Shown here one piece after another: positions 1 through 5,799 of a stretch of DNA of 7,825 nucleotides (position 1 is its first letter; each line of letters opens with the position of its first letter). Source of the DNA: Methanothrix sp. (GTDB lineage Archaea; Halobacteriota; Methanosarcinia; Methanotrichales; Methanotrichaceae). Location: contig JAJRAX010000176.1 in the NCBI GenBank assembly GCA_028679775.1, positions 1 to 7,825 on the forward strand, given 5' to 3'. A program made the translations under genes and the position numbers. The notes beneath the pieces were generated by a model. The model saw only the letters and a list, made by a program, of their open reading frames with translations. It was not told the DNA's origin and did not search any database.

Positions 1-106
1 CTGCCAATGCCTGATTATAGAGATACCTGTAAGTATCAATAGCCAAGTCTAACGAAGCTTCTTGTTGCTTGTTAGGTTACATCCTGAACTTGTAGGCAGT
101 CTTCAT
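1..106 (-). pseudogene. tnpB: TnpB (IS200/IS605 OrfB) N-terminal remnant, interrupted by a stop codon, running off the left edge
   Basis: Reading leftwards from the ATG at 104-106 the frame gives MKTAYKFRM, then a TAA at 77-79, then PNKQQEASLDLAIDTYRYLY and a few more residues to the edge. This is the usual start of IS605-family TnpB proteins: a basic MK-x-x-YKFR, a Y-P-x-K-x-Q-E segment and a hydrophobic helix containing R-x-L-YN. The TAA stands where the family normally has the Tyr of 'YP', so one base change would explain it. TnpB is an RNA-guided DNA nuclease encoded by IS200/IS605-family elements. Its RuvC and zinc-ribbon parts, and any guide RNA at the right end, would lie outside the window. 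A TATA-like AT tract and a GGAG precede the ATG, so the copy may be recently broken. A TAA cannot be explained by pyrrolysine (TAG) or selenocysteine (TGA). A sequencing error is the other explanation. Confidence 0.72.
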
Positions 107-125
107 CCCTATCCCTGCTCCATCA

Positions 126-134
126 AAATATTTA
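126..134 (-). promoter_or_regulatory. TATA-like element upstream of the tnpB remnant
   Basis: The minus strand reads ATAAATATT about 24 nt before the ATG at 106, and a GGAG lies 11 nt before that ATG. This fits an archaeal box A followed by a ribosome binding site. The tract is short and AT-rich in an already AT-rich stretch, so chance is possible. Confidence 0.3.
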
Positions 135-153
135 TGGACCCCTAACTAGATAT

Positions 154-291
154 CTATTTCGCTTCAAGTTCAATAGCAGTAGGTACGGCATTCATCCCAC
201 CCCCTGAAGGGAGCGGGTCTTCTGCCTGCTTTTCTATAATGAAAATAGTTGCTCCATCACTGAAGATATACCCTTCGATCACTTCAATGCA
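154..291 (-). other. Open reading stretch directly behind aksA, in the same frame, unassigned (45 codons then TAG)
   Basis: Directly after the aksA TGA the same frame stays open for 45 codons to a TAG at 154-156. The peptide starts CIEVIEGYIFSDG and ends MNAVPTAIELEAK. Its composition is protein-like (mixed hydrophobic and acidic, no low complexity). I do not recognise it. The AksA family is already complete at the TGA, so this is unlikely to be a lost AksA tail. It could be the 3' end of a decayed gene, for example transposon-derived since a tnpB remnant follows, or chance. A GTG at 280-282 could start a 42-residue peptide, but no clear ribosome binding site precedes it. Confidence 0.25.
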
Positions 292-1530
292 TCAAGGTCC
301 AGGATAGATGACCTCGATGTTCTCCATATTGAGGATGAGCTTTCGAAGCTCCTCGCAGTTTATGGGGTGCTTGAACTCGCTACACATTTTCACCCTTTCG
401 GATAGGTCCCCAAGCTCCTTGTCCTTCAGGTAGTAGCCCATCCTCTGGGTGATATATTTGAGAGCCTTGGCTCCGGTGTGCTTACCGATGATGATATGTC
501 TGGCGGCGCCCACAAGCTCAGGAGAGTAAAGCTCATAGGTCCTGGGCTCCTCAAGGACGGCAGCCACATGAATTCCAGATTCATGGGCAAAAGCGTTAGT
601 TCCCACTACGGCCTTATTCCTGGCCACCGGGACGCCTGAGTATCCTTCGACCAGCTTGGAGAGGTCCTTGATCTTGGTGAGATCGTAAGCCCCCTGGTCG
701 TAATGCAGGCGCAGGGCCACCAACAGCTCCTCTAAAGGCGTGTTGCCGCTTCTCTCACCAATGCCGTTCACAGTGGTGTGCAACTGCTTTGCTCCGGCCT
801 CAGCTCCTGCCAGGGTATTGGCGAGAGCAAGTCCCAGGTCGTCGTGACAATGCATGCAGATGGGGATCTTGACGACCTTCTTCAGCTCGCTGATCATGTA
901 GTATGTAGTGCGCGGATTCATGATTCCCACTGTATCGGCCACGCTGATGTAGTCGGCATGGTATTCCTCTGCTTTCTTGTACAGCTTCTTGAGGATCTCA
1001 AAATCGGTACGCGTGGCATCCTCGGCGGAGAAGCGCACAATCAAGCCATGATCTTTGGCGTACTCGACGGTCTGCAGAGCGCATGATATGGCCTCAGGAC
1101 AGCTCATGTGCAACTTGTGCTTGAGATGAAGATCTGATGTGGCGATGAAGACGCTGACCATGTCCACACCGCATTCTATAGCGGCATCGATATCTTTTTT
1201 GACGGAGCGGGAGAGTGCAGAGATCTTGGCATCAAGCCCCAGATTGCAGACCTCCTTTACTGCGTTCATCTCCGCAGCAGAGACTACCGGAAAGCCAGCC
1301 TCGATTACCTCAACGCCGATCTCATCCAGCCTCAGAGCAATATCCAGCTTCTCATCAGCTCGAAAGACCACTCCCGGCATCTGCTCGCCATCGCGAAGGG
1401 TCACATCGCAGATCTCAATGTCGAGAGAAGGTGTCTTGGCGGTGGCCAGGAACTGATTGAGGGAGTAGTCTTGCATAACAGAATTACAGTGAGGATTCAT
1501 TACATAAATCGGTTTCGTCGGAAGGAGCAT
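292..1530 (-). CDS. aksA: Homocitrate synthase family protein, AksA type (coenzyme B biosynthesis)
   Basis: Predicted to condense acetyl-CoA with 2-oxoglutarate to (R)-homocitrate, and in methanogens to repeat this on longer 2-oxo acids, building the heptanoyl chain of coenzyme B. The DRE-TIM metallolyase barrel is visible: DVTLRDGEQ at residues 42-50 (Asp42 metal ligand, Arg catalytic), the metal-binding HCHDDLG at 227-233, NGIGERSGN at 255-263 and AHESGIHV at 315-322. At about 400 residues it lacks the C-terminal leucine-binding regulatory domain of true LeuA, which points to AksA. The resemblance runs throughout to the Methanocaldococcus AksA pattern (for example IEAGFP, KKDIDAAIEC, FSAEDATRT). 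Nearest alternatives are LeuA or citramalate synthase CimA. Met1 has no Shine-Dalgarno sequence. Met19 (ATG at 1474-1476, giving 394 residues) lies about 30 nt after a TATA-like TTTATG and may be the true, leaderless start. It follows the Dph6-GATase gene by 28 nt (82 nt from Met19). Confidence 0.85.
   Translation of the reverse strand: MLLPTKPIYVMNPHCNSVMQDYSLNQFLATAKTPSLDIEICDVTLRDGEQMPGVVFRADEKLDIALRLDEIGVEVIEAGFPVVSAAEMNAVKEVCNLGLDAKISALSRSVKKDIDAAIECGVDMVSVFIATSDLHLKHKLHMSCPEAISCALQTVEYAKDHGLIVRFSAEDATRTDFEILKKLYKKAEEYHADYISVADTVGIMNPRTTYYMISELKKVVKIPICMHCHDDLGLALANTLAGAEAGAKQLHTTVNGIGERSGNTPLEELLVALRLHYDQGAYDLTKIKDLSKLVEGYSGVPVARNKAVVGTNAFAHESGIHVAAVLEEPRTYELYSPELVGAARHIIIGKHTGAKALKYITQRMGYYLKDKELGDLSERVKMCSEFKHPINCEELRKLILNMENIEVIYPGP
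1502..1510 (-). promoter_or_regulatory. TATA-like element that may serve aksA from Met19
   Basis: The minus strand reads GATTTATGT centred about 30 nt before the ATG at 1476, with no Shine-Dalgarno sequence in between. This is the spacing expected for archaeal leaderless transcription and favours the shorter AksA start. If the longer start is used, the element is inside the coding region and has no role. Confidence 0.3.
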
Positions 1531-1558
1531 TCCGGCTGCAGAAGGTCTTTACGATAGA

Positions 1559-2887
1559 TTAACAAGAATATGTAAGACTGACAAAACGCTCAAGTATCCA
1601 ACGGCACCTCACCTCAGGATGAAATACGATGCCGAAGGTGGGACGAACAGGGTGAAAGAAAGCATCGGCGGCGCTCGCCTTTCCTGAGATCAGCTCAAAT
1701 CCGTCCGGAAGAGTCGCGGAATAGTTATGGAGATGATAGCCCTCGATAAAGCGCGGCTCGCCGAGAAGTGGACTGTCCCTGAGGATTTCCATTTTCACCA
1801 GGCCTATCTGGGGATGAGGCAAAATCGATCCGCCATAAACCGCGGCAATCACCTGCATGCCTGCGCAGATTCCTAGAAGGGGCTTTTTTTGGCATTTTAT
1901 CCAGGAGAGGGCCTCTAAATGTTCGGCATAATCATTGTCCTTCAGAGCGGTTCCACAGAGGATGATCCGTTCGCAGGCGTCTAGCGCCTCCTTTGTGACC
2001 TGAGAGTAATGCAGCACATAAGTACGGCGGCCCAATTCATTCAGTGCATCTCTGATGGGGTGTACGAACTCGTAATGGGACAGAGAATCAGGGACAGAGC
2101 ATAGGTCGACCAGCAGTATGGCATTATCATGGGACTGACACGCCTCATCTGCTAGATCATCGTTGCAAGCGTTCTCTTCATCCGTATCCAGGAATTCATC
2201 ACCTATCGATTTGTCCACCAGCCTCATGTCTTCTATAACAAAATGACCCCGGTAGTTGGCATAGCTAGTGGAGGACTTCAGTATCTCGATTCGCTTCTTG
2301 AAGAGGGGGCTGTCCAGGACGAAGGTCTCCATCTCACCGCCTTCTCCGGAGGGATTGATTTTGTATTTCTTTTGCAGAACTGCCAGCCGATCGATGCGTT
2401 CAATGGTTAACGATGCACCAAGCCACTCTGCACCAAATGGATAGGCATAGACGCCGGAGATAATGACACAGAAGCCCTCTTTGAGCAGCAGTCGCAGGTA
2501 ATCGAGCTGATTGGTCTGCCAGAGGGGACAGTAGCACCATAGGTCCAAGTCGCGGCAGATCTTCTGAACCCTGGCTGCCTGGTATACGGAATCGATGGCG
2601 CCGGTGACAATCCCCTCGATTGCGTACCTGTCTCGTGCCGCGGATATGGCTAGAGTCAGGTCATCCAGCTCGTCTTCCTTTCCGCCCTGGGTGGGCCAGG
2701 CAAGAAGAGGAATGCCCATAGCCTCTGCCTGAAGGTCAGTGCGACGGATGTTCGGGGTATGGAACATGTAGCTGTCGGGGTTCGTGGAGACCATGGTAAT
2801 CAGGCAGGCTACCTGGTCTCTTTCCGATGCCCGGCGGCAGGCAAAGACCGAGTCCTTTCCGCCGGAGAAGAGCACTGCCAGTTTCAT
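1559..2887 (-). CDS. Dph6-like N-type ATP pyrophosphatase fused to a class I glutamine amidotransferase
   Basis: Two enzymes in one 442-residue chain. Residues 1-225 match the diphthine-ammonia ligase (Dph6 / MJ0570) family: the PP-loop SGGKDS at 8-13 and the hallmark GEGGEMETFVLDSPLF at 181-196. This family uses ATP and ammonia to amidate diphthine on translation factor aEF-2. A 27-residue acidic linker (about 228-254) leads to a GuaA/TrpG-like glutaminase domain at 256-442. Its nucleophile elbow is LGICAGMQ with Cys341, and FHPE gives His423 and Glu425, so the Cys-His-Glu triad looks complete. Ordinary archaeal Dph6-like proteins are about 220 residues and stand alone. The start is fixed by MKLAVLFSGGKDS, which begins like the family, and a TATA-like element lies 29 nt upstream without a Shine-Dalgarno sequence. 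It lies 60 nt behind cobQ. I infer glutamine-fed amide formation. Diphthamide synthesis is the likely but unproven target. Confidence 0.85.
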   Translation of the reverse strand: MKLAVLFSGGKDSVFACRRASERDQVACLITMVSTNPDSYMFHTPNIRRTDLQAEAMGIPLLAWPTQGGKEDELDDLTLAISAARDRYAIEGIVTGAIDSVYQAARVQKICRDLDLWCYCPLWQTNQLDYLRLLLKEGFCVIISGVYAYPFGAEWLGASLTIERIDRLAVLQKKYKINPSGEGGEMETFVLDSPLFKKRIEILKSSTSYANYRGHFVIEDMRLVDKSIGDEFLDTDEENACNDDLADEACQSHDNAILLVDLCSVPDSLSHYEFVHPIRDALNELGRRTYVLHYSQVTKEALDACERIILCGTALKDNDYAEHLEALSWIKCQKKPLLGICAGMQVIAAVYGGSILPHPQIGLVKMEILRDSPLLGEPRFIEGYHLHNYSATLPDGFELISGKASAADAFFHPVRPTFGIVFHPEVRCRWILERFVSLTYSC

Positions 2888-2911
2888 CAGAAGAGAGAGA
2901 GCGAGCTGCCA

Positions 2912-2921
2912 GATAAAAAGG
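2912..2921 (-). promoter_or_regulatory. TATA-like element upstream of the Dph6-GATase gene
   Basis: The minus strand reads CCTTTTTATC, centred about 29 nt before the ATG at 2887. The 23 nt before the ATG are pyrimidine-rich with no Shine-Dalgarno sequence. This fits a near-leaderless transcript, with transcription starting 2-3 nt before the ATG. Confidence 0.35.
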
Positions 2922-2947
2922 ATGCTGAAACTGGATGTCGAACCGAG

Positions 2948-4432
2948 CTAATCCAGATCAAGCATCCTCCAGATCTGTTTCATGTCCAGATGGGCGGCGG
3001 TGGCCGTTGCGAGTCCGGCAAAGGGCGAGGGCTTTTGCACAGGATTTTCATTTGGTGAAGGAACGCGGTACTGGCCCTGGACCTGACCGGGAGTCTTGCG
3101 GCATCTGAGGAAGTCGAGAAAAGTCCCTCGAAAGTTTTCGTTGTCGAAGAGGCCATGCAGATAAGTTCCAATCACAATGCCACTCTTCGAGACTGCGCCG
3201 TCATCTCCGAAGGCGCTGGCCTCGTTGGGGCGCGTCACTCCCATGTGAATCTCGTAGCCGCCAACGGCCTGGCCTAGGATGGGCCCCAGGATGGGACCGC
3301 CGCCCGTGACCACCTTTTTCACCTGAACAGTCCTTTTCTCATAGAGATCAAAGCGGGTCACCGCATCTAGTAGACCTAGGCCCGGAACGGTTCCCACTGT
3401 GTCCTCGATGCCGCAGTCGATGATCTCCCGGCCGAGCATCTGGTAGCCTCCGCAGATGCCCAGAACCGGAGTATCCCGCAGCGACACTATCTGGTCGGCC
3501 ATGCCCGTCTCCTGCATCTCTAAGAGGTCGGAGACAGTGTTCTTGGTTCCTGGGATAATCACCGCATCCGGGTGGCCCAGATCATCGGTGAGGCTCACGT
3601 ATCTGACGTGGGCCTGCCGCTCCAATGGCTCGAAGTCTGTGAAGTTGCTGATGCGCGGCAGCCGGATCACAGCAATCTCCACCTGGCCCCCAACGGCCGC
3701 ACCTTTTTTGTCACCCAAAGAGACGGAGTCCTCTGATGGAATGGCCAGGTCGAGGTATGGCAGGACGCCCAGTACTGGCACGCCTGTCAGCTCCTCAAGC
3801 CTTGAGAGACCTGTGCCCAAGATGGCCGGGTCGCCACGGAATTTATTGATAACCAGACCCTTGACAAGCGGGCGGATGTCGTCTGGCAGGAGATCTACGG
3901 TTCCGTAAAGGCTCGCAAAGACCCCGCCTCGCTCGATGTCGCCCACAAGGATGATTGGTGCCTGGAGACGGCGGGCAACGTAGATGTTGGCGAGATCCCG
4001 GTCGAAGAGGTTGATCTCAGCGGCTCCGCCTGCGCCTTCTACTACTATGTAGTCGTAGTCCTTCTCAAGCTCTTTGATGGACCGGTCCACCACTCCTTTG
4101 AGGCTCTCGATATCTCGGTAGTACTGCTCAGCGGATTTGTCGGCCATTGGTCGTCCCAGGACTATGACCTGAGAGGTGCGGTCACCCTTGGGCTTGAGCA
4201 AGATGGGGTTCATGAACTCTGTGGGCTCGACTCTGGCCGCCCAGGCCTGCACAGCCTGAGCAATGCCGATCTCTGAGCCGTTCTTGGTGACCCATGAGTT
4301 GAGACTCATGTTCTGAGACTTGAAGGGCGCGACCTTTAGGCCCCGATCAGAGAGAAGGCGGCAGAGAGCTGCAACGAGAGTGCTCTTGCCGGAGTGAGAG
4401 GTGGTGCCGAGGACCACGAGAAAGCGAGACAT
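2948..4432 (-). CDS. cobQ: Cobyric acid synthase (CbiP/CobQ), glutamine-hydrolysing
   Basis: ATP- and glutamine-dependent amidation of the b, d, e and g carboxylates of adenosylcobyrinate a,c-diamide, a cytosolic step of cobamide synthesis. Methanogens need cobamides for methyl transfer. Counting from the chosen ATG (494 residues): a dethiobiotin-synthetase-like P-loop GTTSHSGKST at 9-18, APFKSQNMSLNS at 35-46, VVEGAGG at 130-136, a conserved IPGTKNT near 293, the CobQ-type glutaminase nucleophile in LGICGGYQ (Cys327), YEIHMG at 393-398, and His426 in GTYLHGLFDN. Length is normal for the family. The open frame extends to an ATG at 4514-4516, overlapping the CBS gene by 16 nt. I prefer the ATG at 4430-4432 because conserved sequence starts there and a TATA-like element lies 26 nt upstream. 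No Shine-Dalgarno sequence is seen. There is a small tandem duplication (PILGPILG) before YEIHMG. Confidence 0.93.
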   Translation of the reverse strand: MSRFLVVLGTTSHSGKSTLVAALCRLLSDRGLKVAPFKSQNMSLNSWVTKNGSEIGIAQAVQAWAARVEPTEFMNPILLKPKGDRTSQVIVLGRPMADKSAEQYYRDIESLKGVVDRSIKELEKDYDYIVVEGAGGAAEINLFDRDLANIYVARRLQAPIILVGDIERGGVFASLYGTVDLLPDDIRPLVKGLVINKFRGDPAILGTGLSRLEELTGVPVLGVLPYLDLAIPSEDSVSLGDKKGAAVGGQVEIAVIRLPRISNFTDFEPLERQAHVRYVSLTDDLGHPDAVIIPGTKNTVSDLLEMQETGMADQIVSLRDTPVLGICGGYQMLGREIIDCGIEDTVGTVPGLGLLDAVTRFDLYEKRTVQVKKVVTGGGPILGPILGQAVGGYEIHMGVTRPNEASAFGDDGAVSKSGIVIGTYLHGLFDNENFRGTFLDFLRCRKTPGQVQGQYRVPSPNENPVQKPSPFAGLATATAAHLDMKQIWRMLDLD

Positions 4433-4453
4433 GCGCGAGGAGAGGGCGTGCAA

Positions 4454-4462
4454 GTTTATTTG
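4454..4462 (-). promoter_or_regulatory. TATA-like element upstream of cobQ
   Basis: The minus strand reads CAAATAAAC, centred about 26 nt before the preferred cobQ ATG at 4432, in the 68-nt gap after the CBS-protein stop codon. It supports that start and suggests cobQ can be transcribed apart from the upstream operon. Confidence 0.35.
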
Positions 4463-4500
4463 TCTTTTGGAAGATAGAGTTTTCTGATGCTCATCAGATC

Positions 4501-5355
4501 CTACTTCATTTGGCACTTATCCACAAGCGCCATCAACACATCTGTGTCTTTTAGCATCCCCACAAGCTTTCCGCCGGATGTGATCACAGGCATCTGGTCG
4601 ATCCGGTTCTTGTGCATTGTCGCCGCACATTTGCCCACATCATCCTTCTTGAAAGCCGTGATGGGCGCAACCATTGCCTCGCGAACAAGGATGTTCTTGA
4701 GCTGGATCCTAGAGACCGTGTAGTACTTGCTGATGGTCTGCATTACCCGGTCCCACATCCAGACGTCATCTCCATCGTTCGCAGACATATCGGTCTTCTC
4801 GACTGTGTCTTCGATCACGCTGGCTTTGATGAGATCCCGGTCAGAGATCATGCCCACCAGCTTGAGGCTGGTATCTATGACAGGGCAGGCCTGAACAGCC
4901 GCAAACTCCATGATCGATCCTGCCACGGGAAGAGGCATCTCGCTCCAGAGGACGGATGTCTCCTTCTCCAAATAAAGCTCGACCTTCTCTTTGATGTCCA
5001 GTTCCGCAGCAACCTGAACCAGATCTGCAACGGTGACGATTCCGACAAGCTTCTTCTCCTCGACCACAGGAAGCCTTCGGATATCATGCTCGATGAGAAG
5101 CTTTGCCGCCTCGACTATGCTCATTTCAGGGCTGATCATCACTGCATCGCGAGTCATTAGCAGAGCAGTCTGGTCTTCCTCGCGGTTGCTGAGCAGGTCG
5201 GTCCTGGTGATCATGCCCACGACCTCGCCTTTCTTGATAACTGGAACCCCGGAGACCTTTCTGTCCTGCAAGACCTTCAGGACATCGTCCCTGCTGCCAG
5301 GAATGGTGACGTAGGCCACGTCCCGGACCATTATATCCTTGACAAAAATGCTCAA
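4501..5355 (-). CDS. Four-CBS-domain protein (two Bateman modules)
   Basis: A 284-residue protein made almost entirely of CBS domains, which as a family bind adenine nucleotides or S-adenosylmethionine and act as energy or ligand sensors. The repeats are at about 6-57 (KDIMVRDV, then SGVPVIKKGEVVGMITRTDLL), 66-116 (LMTRDAVMISPEMS, then RRLPVVEEKKLVGIVTVADL), 131-178 (a divergent copy ending LVGMISDRDLI) and 223-280 (LVREAMVAPITAF, then IDQMPVI and LVGMLKDTDVL). No enzyme, DNA-binding or membrane segment is attached, so it may act on a partner protein. The start is a TTG at 5353-5355 overlapping the uspA stop as TTGA, with a GAGGGAG five nt upstream. This is strong evidence for translational coupling with uspA. 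The ligand and target are unknown. Confidence 0.9.
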   Translation of the reverse strand: MSIFVKDIMVRDVAYVTIPGSRDDVLKVLQDRKVSGVPVIKKGEVVGMITRTDLLSNREEDQTALLMTRDAVMISPEMSIVEAAKLLIEHDIRRLPVVEEKKLVGIVTVADLVQVAAELDIKEKVELYLEKETSVLWSEMPLPVAGSIMEFAAVQACPVIDTSLKLVGMISDRDLIKASVIEDTVEKTDMSANDGDDVWMWDRVMQTISKYYTVSRIQLKNILVREAMVAPITAFKKDDVGKCAATMHKNRIDQMPVITSGGKLVGMLKDTDVLMALVDKCQMK

Positions 5356-5789
5356 GTGCGCTCCCTCGGAATTGTCAGAACAGGGATCTTGGAGTTTCTG
5401 ACCACCTTCTCGGCAACGCTTCCGAGCAAGAATTTGTCAAGGCCAGTCCTGCCCACTGCACCCATTATTATGATGTCCATCTTGGCTGACTCTGCGTAGC
5501 TGATGATCTCGCTGCCGGGATTTCCCTCAACTACCACGCCCTCATAGGCGACGCTCTTCTCCCGTGCCTGATCTTCAACATGCTTAAGAGCCTCCTTTCC
5601 CTCTTTGAGCAGAAGCTCCCGGATGCTGAAGAGAAGCATATCATCAGGCAGGTGGCTAGTCCTGTTGGTGTCTGCCACGTAAATGGCCGTCACCTTTCCG
5701 CCCGATATCTTTCCCAGGTCCAAGGCTATATTGGCCGCTCTGTATCCGTGCTCTGATCCGTCGGTTGCCACAAGAATCTTCTCAAACAT
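5352..5789 (-). CDS. Universal stress protein, UspA family, ATP-binding type
   Basis: A single-domain, 145-residue UspA protein of normal length. It opens with KILVATDGSEHG (Asp10 near the nucleotide). The ATP-binding signature G-2x-G-9x-G-S is intact at Gly110, Gly113, Gly123 and Ser124, within GAVGRTGLDKFLLGS. It is followed by the family's VAEKVVRNSKIPVLTIP ending. Such proteins usually form dimers in the cytosol and bind ATP, and individual roles are rarely known. The ATG follows the amidohydrolase stop by 9 nt. A GAGGTT six nt from the ATG serves as ribosome binding site and overlaps that stop codon. The gene ends inside the start of the CBS protein. UspA with CBS proteins suggests a joint nucleotide- or stress-sensing function (inference). 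A close paralogue lies at the right edge of the window. Confidence 0.93.
   Translation of the reverse strand: MFEKILVATDGSEHGYRAANIALDLGKISGGKVTAIYVADTNRTSHLPDDMLLFSIRELLLKEGKEALKHVEDQAREKSVAYEGVVVEGNPGSEIISYAESAKMDIIIMGAVGRTGLDKFLLGSVAEKVVRNSKIPVLTIPRERT
5361..5367 (-). promoter_or_regulatory. Ribosome binding site deciding the TTG start of the CBS protein
   Basis: GAGGGAG on the minus strand, inside the last uspA codons, lies five nt before the TTG at 5355. It complements the archaeal anti-Shine-Dalgarno sequence and supports the rare start codon and coupling. Confidence 0.6.
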
Positions 5790-5793
5790 GATT

Positions 5794-5799
5794 AACCTC
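5794..5799 (-). promoter_or_regulatory. Ribosome binding site of uspA, overlapping the upstream stop codon
   Basis: The minus strand reads TAGAGGTT. The TAG ends the amidohydrolase and its G opens the GAGGTT Shine-Dalgarno sequence, with six nt from GAGG to the uspA ATG. This fits an operon-internal gene, unlike the promoter-proximal genes of the window. Confidence 0.6.

Noticed and set aside
292..294. Recoding of the aksA TGA as selenocysteine to give a longer protein
   Set aside because: AksA is full length at this stop, the following 45 residues are not an AksA domain, and no insertion element structure was recognised.
778..1460. Plus-strand open frames opposite aksA
   Set aside because: They are antisense shadows of a well-conserved gene, with arginine/serine-rich translations and no recognisable domain.
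1884..1890. Seven-base T run (A run on the coding strand) as a terminator or programmed frameshift site
   Set aside because: It lies inside the intact Dph6-GATase frame, encodes QKK before the conserved PLLGIC segment, and the frame continues correctly to the end.
3456..3908. 150-residue plus-strand open frame opposite cobQ
   Set aside because: Antisense shadow in a GC-rich gene; the translation is low-complexity in Ser, Arg and Thr and has no domain.
4433..4516. N-terminal extension of cobQ starting at the ATG at 4514-4516
   Set aside because: The 28 extra residues are polar and unlike the family's start, overlap the CBS gene, and contain the TATA-like tract of the inner start.
4612..5160. 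182-residue plus-strand open frame opposite the CBS gene
   Set aside because: The minus frame encodes four clear CBS domains and coupled start signals; the plus translation has no known motif.
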